This document shows positions 1 through 5,609 of a stretch of DNA of 5,913 nucleotides, piece by piece. The DNA is taken from assembly GCA_014189675.1 (NCBI GenBank), contig DVAE01000020.1, positions 1 through 5,913 on the forward strand, in the 5' to 3' direction. A program made the position numbers and the translations under genes. Source of the DNA: Candidatus Undinarchaeales archaeon SRR5007147.bin71. GTDB lineage: Archaea; Undinarchaeota; Undinarchaeia; Undinarchaeales; Undinarchaeaceae. A model generated the notes under the pieces. That model saw only the letters and a list, made by a program, of their open reading frames with translations, was not told the DNA's origin and ran no database searches. Numbering within the stretch: the stretch's first letter is position 1; each line of letters opens with the position of its first letter.

Positions 1-2
1 AA

Positions 3-1298
3 AATGATATTCAGGTGCATCAAGGTATGGTGGATATTTTTACAAGCCAGGTACGTTTTTTAGTCCCTATTCATGAGCTGGGACACTGGCTTGGTGCAGG
101 AGAGCGTTATGATGCACCTGCGTGGAGGTGGAACATGTGGTGGCAGGCCGGCATAGATCAATATTCTATAATGGGAACAGACGCAGGTAACCCTTTCCCA
201 AACACATTCGACGCTCCAACTTTGATGAGGGTTGAGAAAATGGAAGGCTGGATTACTCCACTGGTTCTGACCAATTACTGGACAGCACCAGTTGGAACTT
301 ACGACCTCAGACCATTGCTCCAAGGAGATGCTATCCATATAAAGCACTGGATCGCTTCGGACTATGTTCTTGAATACCGGACAAATCATCCTGTAGTTTC
401 GGTTTGGGAGAGAAATATAGAACCTGCTGTGCTTGTCACTAAATGGGTAACTTCGTGGGATACCACTACAATAGTGGCCCTCTTGACGGAAGAAGGAGAT
501 AGCATTACACTTGTGGACTTAAAGATCACACTTGACGAAATTACAGAAAGCATGGGCTCGGGATGGACAACACGAATTAAAATAGAAGAACAAAGCTCCG
601 GCAATGGAGCAATATTGAAAGCAACGGCAATTACATATGAAGGGGAAGACGCTATTGATGGCTATGACGAGATATCTCGCCACCTAAATGTTTATCCAAA
701 TTTGGACTTACACGCAACAGTAACTTACAACGGAAATGAGTATCATGTAGGACCGGATTATGATAACTTTGTGTATGATTGCCCGGACTTTGCACAATGC
801 TCAAGAGATTCATACGCAGTCGAATGGATGTTCTTCCCAGACGATGCGGAGGCGGAGTACTATGTAACTGATCACGACACAGGAGCTCTAAATCTTGATA
901 ATCCCGTAGATATTGGATATACAATACAATATTTTGATCTTGACGAAGAGGGCAGACACATGACCAAAGAATATGAGGGTGACATAACAAACAACGCAGG
1001 CAAATACACAAGCAAGTTCTACACAACACCAGACACAGACAGCTTCATACTAGCGTATGACAAGCAAGCGGATAGCCCAGCAAACCAGAAAGATTTTGAA
1101 ACCACCCTTGTAGATATTGAAATCCTAGACAGACTAGACCTTTACAACATGGGCGAAAGTATCATAGTTGATACAATGATGACTCCTGGCGAAGAACAAC
1201 TGCCTCTTGGGGAAGCCCCAGAAGGCGATGAAGAAGGTGAGCCAACTGACGGCTTGGGTGGATTTGACACCGGCGGCGTGGGCGGCGGCTTGCAATAA
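3..1298 (+). CDS. M6/gametolysin-like zinc metallopeptidase, 5' end missing
   Basis: The frame is open to the left edge (N-D-I-Q precede the GTG at 15), so the N-terminus, with any signal peptide and propeptide, lies outside the window. Numbering from the GTG, the catalytic helix is HELGH (20-24), continuing WLGAGERYD to residue 33. This fits HEXGHXXGXX(D)XYD of M6-type peptidases, except that the third ligand position is Glu30 rather than Asp. QYSIMG (49-54) is a plausible Met-turn. Next come an APTLMRVEKMEGW segment and DYVLEYR, both like the region after the catalytic site in M6/M11 proteins. The remaining ~300 residues look like secreted beta domains, rich in Asp, Tyr and Thr, with one C-X5-C pair (around 780-800) that could be a disulfide. 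The last 36 residues are acidic, then Gly-rich, with no visible anchor. It is probably extracellular. The family is inferred from motifs; the substrate is unknown. Confidence 0.7.
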   Translation, partial: NDIQVHQGMVDIFTSQVRFLVPIHELGHWLGAGERYDAPAWRWNMWWQAGIDQYSIMGTDAGNPFPNTFDAPTLMRVEKMEGWITPLVLTNYWTAPVGTYDLRPLLQGDAIHIKHWIASDYVLEYRTNHPVVSVWERNIEPAVLVTKWVTSWDTTTIVALLTEEGDSITLVDLKITLDEITESMGSGWTTRIKIEEQSSGNGAILKATAITYEGEDAIDGYDEISRHLNVYPNLDLHATVTYNGNEYHVGPDYDNFVYDCPDFAQCSRDSYAVEWMFFPDDAEAEYYVTDHDTGALNLDNPVDIGYTIQYFDLDEEGRHMTKEYEGDITNNAGKYTSKFYTTPDTDSFILAYDKQADSPANQKDFETTLVDIEILDRLDLYNMGESIIVDTMMTPGEEQLPLGEAPEGDEEGEPTDGLGGFDTGGVGGGLQ

Positions 1299-1308
1299 GT
1301 TCTTAACA

Positions 1309-1320
1309 TAAACTATAAAA
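1309..1320 (+). promoter_or_regulatory. Probable archaeal TATA box for serS
   Basis: The 45-nt gap before serS contains TAAACTATAAAA. The ACTATAAAAC core is centred near 1316, about 27 nt before the serS ATG. That is the usual archaeal distance from TATA centre to transcription start, so the message would be leaderless or nearly so. The stretch just before the ATG is pyrimidine-rich (CTCTCCCTCC) and has no Shine-Dalgarno, which agrees with a leaderless start. The box departs from the strong TTTATATA form, so the call rests on position as much as on sequence. Confidence 0.5.
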
Positions 1321-1343
1321 CTCTCCCTCCTAAAACATTTTCT

Positions 1344-2615
1344 ATGATTGATATCAGCTTTCTCAGAGACAATCCTGAGCTTTTCAAGGACGACCTCCGC
1401 AAGAGAAAAGAGCCACAGAACATCGTTGATGATGTCCTAAAACTCGACAAGGAATGGAGAAATCTTCTCACAGGCCGAGACAATCTCAAAGCAGAGAGGA
1501 ACAGCGTAAATCTTGAGATAGCGAAGCTCAAACAGGCCAAAAAGCCAGCAGAAAAGGAAATAAAGGCAATGCAGGCTATCGCCTCTAAAATCAAGAAGGC
1601 AGATGAAAAAACCGAGAAAAAACTCACAGAACGCGATGAACTTCTCTGCACACTTCCAAATCTGATGCACGATTCCGTCCCTCCCGGAGAAGACGACAAG
1701 GACAATGTAGTCATAAAAACAGTCGGCAAAAAAACTGCATTAAAAAACCCCCTAGACCACATAGACCTTGGTCTGAAACACGATCTTTTCGACACAGAAA
1801 GAGCCGCAAAAACTTCTGGGGCAAGATTCTACTTCCTAAAAAACGAAGGAGCCGAACTTGAAATGGCTCTTGCCCAGTACGCAATGAAAGTCATGATAAA
1901 AGAGGGCTTCACTCCAATGATTCCACCCGTCCTCGTAAGAGAAGAGGTAATGTACGGTGTCGGAATGCTTCCTAAATCCAGAAATGAGATTTTCAAAATA
2001 GAAAATGAAGACCTCTACTTAGTTTTGACAGCAGAGCACTCCATCGGCGGCTACTTAATGAACGAAACCTTCGAAAAGACGGAGCTCCCAATTCGTCTTG
2101 CCGGTCTCTCCAGCTGTTTCCGCACAGAAGCGGGAAGCCACGGTCGCGATACAAAAGGAATCTTCAGAGTTCACCAGTTTCAGAAAGTTGAGATGTTTTC
2201 ATTTACAGAGCCCGAAAAGTCCTGGGATGAACATGAAAAACTCCTGGAAGTAGCCGAAAAACTCGTAAAGGACCTTGAAATCCCTTACAGAGTTGTAAAC
2301 ATCTGCACAGGAGATTTGGGAAATGTTGCATCAAAGAAATACGACATAGAAGCATGGCTTCCTGGACAGGGCAAGTACAGAGAAATAATTTCCTGCTCTA
2401 ACTGCACAGACTACCAGGCACGTCGCCTCAATATCAAATACAGACCACAAGCTGGAGAAAAGGGAATTCCACTTCATACCCTTAACAGTACAGCTCTCGC
2501 CCTCGGAAGAACAATCGTCGCAATTCTTGAAAACCACCAGCAAGCAGATGGAACAATAAAAGTTCCAAAAGTTCTGCATCCATACATGTCTACAAAAGTA
2601 ATTGGCAAGAAATAA
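1344..2615 (+). CDS. serS: Seryl-tRNA synthetase (class II)
   Basis: Cytoplasmic enzyme that activates serine with ATP and loads it on tRNA-Ser (also tRNA-Sec where present). At 423 residues it has normal full length. The N-terminus MIDISFLRDNPELF is the standard SerRS start and supports the ATG. Residues ~30-100 form the long Lys/Glu-rich antiparallel coiled-coil arm that grips the tRNA long variable arm. Motif 1 lies around 182-198 (GFTPMIPPVLV), the serine-binding TAEH at 229-232, motif 2 at 259-283 (FRTEAGSHGRDTKGIF, then VHQFQKVE), and motif 3 at 380-396 (LNSTALALGRTIVAILE). SCSNCTDYQARR at 350-361 is the usual conserved segment. LNSTA in place of bacterial LNGSG fits an archaeal enzyme. 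It is the ordinary SerRS, not the rare methanogen type. It heads a possible two- or three-gene unit with the glycosylase 22 nt downstream. Confidence 0.97.
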   Translation: MIDISFLRDNPELFKDDLRKRKEPQNIVDDVLKLDKEWRNLLTGRDNLKAERNSVNLEIAKLKQAKKPAEKEIKAMQAIASKIKKADEKTEKKLTERDELLCTLPNLMHDSVPPGEDDKDNVVIKTVGKKTALKNPLDHIDLGLKHDLFDTERAAKTSGARFYFLKNEGAELEMALAQYAMKVMIKEGFTPMIPPVLVREEVMYGVGMLPKSRNEIFKIENEDLYLVLTAEHSIGGYLMNETFEKTELPIRLAGLSSCFRTEAGSHGRDTKGIFRVHQFQKVEMFSFTEPEKSWDEHEKLLEVAEKLVKDLEIPYRVVNICTGDLGNVASKKYDIEAWLPGQGKYREIISCSNCTDYQARRLNIKYRPQAGEKGIPLHTLNSTALALGRTIVAILENHQQADGTIKVPKVLHPYMSTKVIGKK

Positions 2616-2620
2616 AAATT
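2610..2620 (+). promoter_or_regulatory. Possible weak TATA-like box before udg
   Basis: AAATAAAAATT spans the serS stop codon and is centred about 23 nt before the udg ATG at 2638. The position would suit a leaderless internal promoter. AT-rich runs are common here, however, and read-through from serS explains expression equally well. Confidence 0.2.
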
Positions 2621-2637
2621 CTCCACTTTTGAGAAAA

Positions 2638-3255
2638 ATGAACAATCAAGAAAAATTAGATCAGATACGCAAAAACATTCTTGAAAACACAAACTTGGCT
2701 CTCAGAGAAAGCGCCACAAATCTCGTTTTCGGAAAAGGAAATTCAGATGCTGAAATACTTCTAATCGGCGAAGCCCCCGGAGAAAAAGAAGACCTGCAGG
2801 GAATTCCCTTCGTCGGTCGAGCTGGAAAAGAGCTCGACAAACTTCTTCACATGATAAATCTCTCTCTCGAAGAGGTTTACATCGCTAATATTCTAAAATA
2901 CAGACCTCCAAAGAACCGAGATCCGAAGCAAAGCGAAATAGAAGAACATACTCCTTACTTAATAGAACAAATAATGGCAATCCAACCAAAAATTATCGTA
3001 ACTCTCGGCAATTTCGCAACAAAATTCGTCCTCGCCGGCTTTGACTCAAATAAAATGAAGGAAATAGATGGAATCTCAAAACTCCGGGGAAATCCTGTCA
3101 AAGTTTCCGTCGATAGCGCTAAATTCACAGTAATCCCAATTTACCATCCTGCTGCCATACTCTACAGACCGGCCTGGCGAGAACAGCTTGAAGAAGATTT
3201 CCAAAAAATTGGACAAGTCCTCCAGGAAAAAGATAAGTACAGTGGTGAACAATAA
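2638..3255 (+). CDS. udg: Family-4-type uracil-DNA glycosylase lacking the Fe-S cysteines
   Basis: Removes uracil, mainly from cytosine deamination, from DNA to start base excision repair. The protein has 205 residues, near the family size. Visible family-4 motifs are GEAPG (44-48) followed by EKEDLQGIPFVGRAG, the NILKYRPPKNRDP segment, the core strand IIVTLG, and YHPAAIL (169-175) with the conserved His. Canonical members hold a 4Fe-4S cluster with four cysteines. Here the matching positions read Asn17, Leu20, Tyr88 and His104, and the protein has no cysteine at all. The ATG at 2638 is chosen because its N-terminus matches the family start. An in-frame TTG at 2602 would add 12 residues and overlap serS. 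No strong ribosome binding site is seen. It probably shares a transcript with serS, though an AT-rich box at 2610-2620 could be its own promoter. Activity is inferred, not shown. Confidence 0.9.
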   Translation: MNNQEKLDQIRKNILENTNLALRESATNLVFGKGNSDAEILLIGEAPGEKEDLQGIPFVGRAGKELDKLLHMINLSLEEVYIANILKYRPPKNRDPKQSEIEEHTPYLIEQIMAIQPKIIVTLGNFATKFVLAGFDSNKMKEIDGISKLRGNPVKVSVDSAKFTVIPIYHPAAILYRPAWREQLEEDFQKIGQVLQEKDKYSGEQ

Positions 3256-3260
3256 AAATT

Positions 3261-3362
3261 ATGAGCATCGACCTGCTTGCCTACGCAATATTTTCAGTAA
3301 AAGTAATTCTCTTCGTTCTTTTTTTCGCTATCGGACTCTCTATTTTAAAACGTTTCAAATAA
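3261..3362 (+). CDS. Small single-span membrane protein, unknown function
   Basis: A 33-residue reading frame starts with ATG five nucleotides after the udg stop. It opens MSIDLLAYAIF, has a strongly hydrophobic segment from about residue 5 to 29 (including VILFVLFFAIGL), and ends in the basic tail KRFK. This is the pattern of one transmembrane helix with a positive cytosolic end. A GGTGA at 3244-3248 inside the end of udg lies 12 nt before the ATG, a rather long Shine-Dalgarno spacing. The close spacing suggests co-transcription with udg. I recognise no family. The T-rich strand that encodes Phe and Leu also contains a T7 tract that may be a terminator, so the frame could be chance hydrophobic coding in a terminator region. 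Confidence 0.45.
   Translation: MSIDLLAYAIFSVKVILFVLFFAIGLSILKRFK
3319..3325 (+). terminator. Possible oligo-T terminator for serS-udg
   Basis: A run of seven T, preceded by TTC, lies about 65 nt after the udg stop. Archaeal RNA polymerase terminates intrinsically at short U tracts without needing a hairpin, and no clear hairpin is seen here. The tract lies inside the 33-residue frame, so termination here would cut that gene off. Confidence 0.35.
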
Positions 3363-3370
3363 ATAAAATT
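3358..3370 (-). terminator. T-rich terminator candidate for the minus-strand metallopeptidase
   Basis: Read on the minus strand, the sequence just past the metallopeptidase TAA is AAATTTTATTTATTT, a T-rich stretch of the kind that ends archaeal transcripts. It lies in the 11-nt space between two convergent genes and over the end of the small membrane frame. Confidence 0.35.
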
Positions 3371-3373
3371 TCC

Positions 3374-3721
3374 TTACTTCCGCAAATGCTTCGGATTTTC
3401 CTTATGGTGAGTTCTTAAACCACCACTAAATTTCTTCGGAATATGCTTTAGTTCATGTATCAAAACATTGTCTTGTTTCTCCTTTGAAAGTTTGTCATAT
3501 CTTTCAGAGAGAACTTCTATTACATAGCGGGGCGGCATGAAGAGAGCCATCTGCCAAATTTTCGGAAAACTCCAAATTCTAGCTAATATTCTCTTCGATT
3601 TTGATCCGTGACTCCGAAAACAGTATATTTTGCTCGGATCTACATTAGAAAAACCATTCTCCGTTATAAGCTCAACAAGGCGTTTTTTTACGTCAGGAGC
3701 CGGCTCGTACTTAATAACCAT
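3374..3721 (-). CDS. Small predicted zinc metallopeptidase (COG4900-like)
   Basis: A 115-residue protein with a zinc-peptidase signature at the C-terminal end: VLIHELKHIP, with HELKH at 89-93, followed by FSGGLRTHH, where His105 or His106 could be the third ligand. The preceding stretch PRYVIEVLSERYDKLSKEKQ matches the usual layout of the small archaeal and phage putative metallopeptidase family (COG4900 / Put_Metallopep, from memory). The protein has no signal peptide or membrane span and is probably cytosolic. I chose the ATG at 3721, which gives MVIKYEPAPDVKKRL. An in-frame TTG at 3736 would add five residues, but the TATA box 26 nt before the ATG favours the shorter form with a leaderless message. 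It is divergent from mscS and convergent with the udg unit. The substrate is unknown, and no peptidase activity is established from sequence alone. Confidence 0.75.
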   Translation of the reverse strand: MVIKYEPAPDVKKRLVELITENGFSNVDPSKIYCFRSHGSKSKRILARIWSFPKIWQMALFMPPRYVIEVLSERYDKLSKEKQDNVLIHELKHIPKKFSGGLRTHHKENPKHLRK

Positions 3722-3741
3722 ACTAGCGATTAGCAATACTG

Positions 3742-3751
3742 AAATATATAA
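3742..3751. promoter_or_regulatory. Shared bidirectional TATA box between metallopeptidase and mscS
   Basis: The 53-nt divergent gap holds AAATATATAA. Its TATATA core (3745-3750) is a perfect palindrome, so it reads as a good TATA box on both strands (GAAATATATAAG and CTTATATATTTC). The core centre is about 27.5 nt from the mscS ATG at 3775 and about 26.5 nt from the minus-strand ATG at 3721. Both distances are the archaeal norm for leaderless transcripts. No second TATA candidate of similar quality is seen in the gap. Confidence 0.65.
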
Positions 3752-3774
3752 GTGAGGAATCTATAGTCCTAGCT

Positions 3775-4815
3775 ATGGTAGTAGCCTCGGACTTAGTATT
3801 GGCGGCTGGTAATGAATACATACAGTCCGCTTTTTATGCGATGATAACTATCATCGCCGCGATAGCTATGCGATACCTTACCGGAACTCTCTTAGGTACT
3901 ATTCTCGGAAAGTTCGGCAGAGGTCGTGTCCTCGTGGCCAAAGTCGGTTCAATTCTCTCGTTTATCATTCTCCTCTTTGGTCTTAGCGCGGCACTTTCAC
4001 CACTAACAATACTTGCGCCATATCTTTCACTAATCAACAAAGTACTCCACACAATAATTATAATAATTGCCATCAGAGTTGCGATGCTCCTCACAGACAA
4101 AGCGATAGATCGCTGGGTAAAGAAGTGGGCAGAAAAAACAGAGGACACAACAGACGACCAGATAATAGCACTTCTTCATAAACTGACAAAAGCTATTGGA
4201 ATAATAATCGCTGGTGTAATAATACTTGATATATGGGGAGCAGACATAGGTCCTCTACTGGCATCTCTTGGAATAGCCGGTCTTGCAATTGCCTTCGCAA
4301 TGCAGAGCACCCTTGGAAATCTCTTCGGTGGCGTTTCAATTATAGTTGACAGGTCTGTCAGACCTGGAGACGTTGTTGAAATTGACACAACAATGGGAAC
4401 TGTCGAGGACGTCGGACTGAGAAGCACAAGAATAAGGACTTTCACAAACGAGCTTATTGTAATTCCAAACGGACAGGTAGCTGACGCAAAAATCATAAAT
4501 CACATACTTCCAAGCAAGAGAGTTCGTCTTGACATCCCCTTCGGTGTGGCATACGGAAGTGATGTTGACAAAGTAAAGAAAACAGTTATCAAAGCTGTTG
4601 AAAAAATTGAAAACGTCCTAAAAGAGCCAAAGCCAATGGTCAGGTTCACCAATATGGGAGACAGCGCCCTCGAATTCAAAGTTTACATCTGGATAAACCG
4701 CTTCCAAAACAAATTCTTTGTGAAAGACATTGCTAATACAACAATATACAAAGCTCTCAATAAGTCAAAGATTGGAATACCATTCCCTCAAATGGACGTA
4801 CATCTGAAAAAATGA
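3775..4815 (+). CDS. mscS: MscS-family small-conductance mechanosensitive channel
   Basis: Homo-oligomeric membrane channel that opens under membrane tension and releases solutes on hypo-osmotic shock. The 346 residues include hydrophobic spans at about 18-43, 53-76 and 78-106, then a charged loop (107-137, KKWAEKTEDTTDDQ). A further span follows at about 138-158. The glycine/alanine-rich pore helix is at 160-190 (ASLGIAGLAIAFAMQSTLGN, then LFGGVSII). The beta domain follows with RPGDVVEI (196-203), GTVEDVGLRSTRIRTF (208-223) and the IPNG loop (230-233). The protein ends at the conserved IPFPQMDVHL just past the cytosolic domain, with no extra C-terminal module. It contains no cysteine. It is the first gene of a packed operon, and its TGA overlaps the next ATG as ATGA. 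The start is supported by the TATA box 27 nt upstream. The MscS versus other MscS-like subtype is not resolved. Confidence 0.93.
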   Translation: MVVASDLVLAAGNEYIQSAFYAMITIIAAIAMRYLTGTLLGTILGKFGRGRVLVAKVGSILSFIILLFGLSAALSPLTILAPYLSLINKVLHTIIIIIAIRVAMLLTDKAIDRWVKKWAEKTEDTTDDQIIALLHKLTKAIGIIIAGVIILDIWGADIGPLLASLGIAGLAIAFAMQSTLGNLFGGVSIIVDRSVRPGDVVEIDTTMGTVEDVGLRSTRIRTFTNELIVIPNGQVADAKIINHILPSKRVRLDIPFGVAYGSDVDKVKKTVIKAVEKIENVLKEPKPMVRFTNMGDSALEFKVYIWINRFQNKFFVKDIANTTIYKALNKSKIGIPFPQMDVHLKK

Positions 4816-5609
4816 GTCCAAACAATAAGGCAGAAGATTTCATGACAAAGAATCCGGAGACTGTAAGTCCGGATGCAGTCTTAGAAGATATTCTTCTTAA
4901 AATGAAAGAACGAAGACGCGACGGACTTCTTGTGGTCAAGGAAAAAAGCCTCGTCGGAATCCTCTTTTACGTTGACACACTTCTTCAGAGTCCAAAAACA
5001 AAAGTCAATGAAGTTATGGAGAAAAAAGTTATTGCAGTTCCACCTGAAATGGATATGCAAGGAGTTGCAAGGCTCATGTTTAGACGAGGCTTTTCAAGAC
5101 TTCCAGTCGTTGATAAACAGGGAAAACTTCTTGGACTTCTGAGAAACTACGATGTCATAAGAGCAAGTATAGAGCGCGTAACACCAAAGAAGATAGAAAC
5201 AACGAAAAAAATGATTTCAGCCATTCACAAAGTTGGCATATCAACAAAAAGAGAAGAAATAAAAATTCAAACACTAATCCCGACCCAGCCAAAAGTATAT
5301 TTAGATGAGCTCCGTGCCAGAGAATACGAATTACAGAAGGGTCTTGCAGAACCAATCCTCATTATCAGAAATGGTTCCAGAGAAATATTAGTTGACGGTC
5401 ATCACAGAGTCGTTGCCGCCGGAAACCTAAAAATACAAAAGATGAAAGCCTATGTTATCACTCTCGACAAAGAGATATCTCTGGGTCTCGAAAAAAACGC
5501 CGAAAAACAAGGACTAAAAAACCCGAAAGATATTGAAATTGTTGACGGATATTCTCCTTATGCCTTGCCAATTGTTCTTGAAAATGGCGAGGTGAAGAAA
5601 CTTGTCTAA
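4812..5609 (+). CDS. CBS-pair protein with C-terminal ParB/SerK-like domain
   Basis: A 265-residue, cysteine-free, apparently cytosolic protein. Two CBS domains lie at about 7-60 (AEDFMTKNPETVSPDAVLED, then DGLLVV and LVGILF) and 65-120 (VNEVMEKKVIAVPPE, then FSRLPVVDKQGKLLGLLRN). CBS pairs usually bind AMP, ADP, ATP or SAM. A linker (121-155) leads to a ParB/sulfiredoxin-fold domain at about 156-220. It includes VYLDELRAREYELQKGLAEP, the strand EILVDGHHRVVAA with DGHHR at 195-199, and AYVITLD. The CBS-ParB order is a known archaeal architecture of unknown function. The same fold and DGHHR motif occur in SerK, the ADP-dependent serine kinase, so a nucleotide-regulated phosphotransferase is at least as likely as a nuclease or partition role. 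The ATG overlaps the mscS stop by 4 nt with no good ribosome binding site, which implies coupled translation. dtdA overlaps its end. Confidence 0.88.
   Translation: MSPNNKAEDFMTKNPETVSPDAVLEDILLKMKERRRDGLLVVKEKSLVGILFYVDTLLQSPKTKVNEVMEKKVIAVPPEMDMQGVARLMFRRGFSRLPVVDKQGKLLGLLRNYDVIRASIERVTPKKIETTKKMISAIHKVGISTKREEIKIQTLIPTQPKVYLDELRAREYELQKGLAEPILIIRNGSREILVDGHHRVVAAGNLKIQKMKAYVITLDKEISLGLEKNAEKQGLKNPKDIEIVDGYSPYALPIVLENGEVKKLV
5589..5595 (+). promoter_or_regulatory. Shine-Dalgarno that fixes the dtdA TTG start
   Basis: GAGGTGA matches seven bases of the archaeal/bacterial anti-Shine-Dalgarno partner GGAGGTGAT. It lies inside the end of the CBS gene, six nucleotides before the TTG at 5602. 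Its last three bases are an in-frame TGA for dtdA, so no earlier start is possible. Confidence 0.75.

Noticed and set aside
1139-1331. AGGAGGG on the minus strand before a short Pro/Ser-rich frame starting at 1309
   Set aside because: It looks like a Shine-Dalgarno plus start, but the spacing is about 14 nt and the frame is simply the antisense of the Gly-rich tail of the peptidase. The pyrimidine run belongs to the serS upstream region.
1313-1795. 160-residue minus-strand frame opposite serS
   Set aside because: It is Ser/Phe/Arg-rich, as expected for the antisense of a Lys/Glu-rich coiled-coil. SerS on the plus strand is certain.
2602-2637. TTG at 2602 as the udg start, giving 12 extra residues
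   Set aside because: The extra segment overlaps the end of serS, has no ribosome binding site and lies outside the usual family N-terminus. The ATG at 2638 fits better.
3188-3418. 76-residue plus-strand frame overlapping the end of udg
   Set aside because: It is out of frame with udg over 68 nt, has basic, low-information composition, and runs over both the small membrane frame and the end of the minus-strand peptidase. It looks like a shadow frame.
3722-3736. TTG at 3736 as the start of the minus-strand metallopeptidase
   Set aside because: It would lie only about 10 nt from the TATA core, inside the promoter and upstream of the expected transcription start. The ATG at 3721 has the correct spacing.
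3834-4496. Two minus-strand frames of about 105 residues opposite mscS
   Set aside because: They are hydrophobic antisense reflections of the channel's membrane spans. The plus-strand protein has family motifs throughout.
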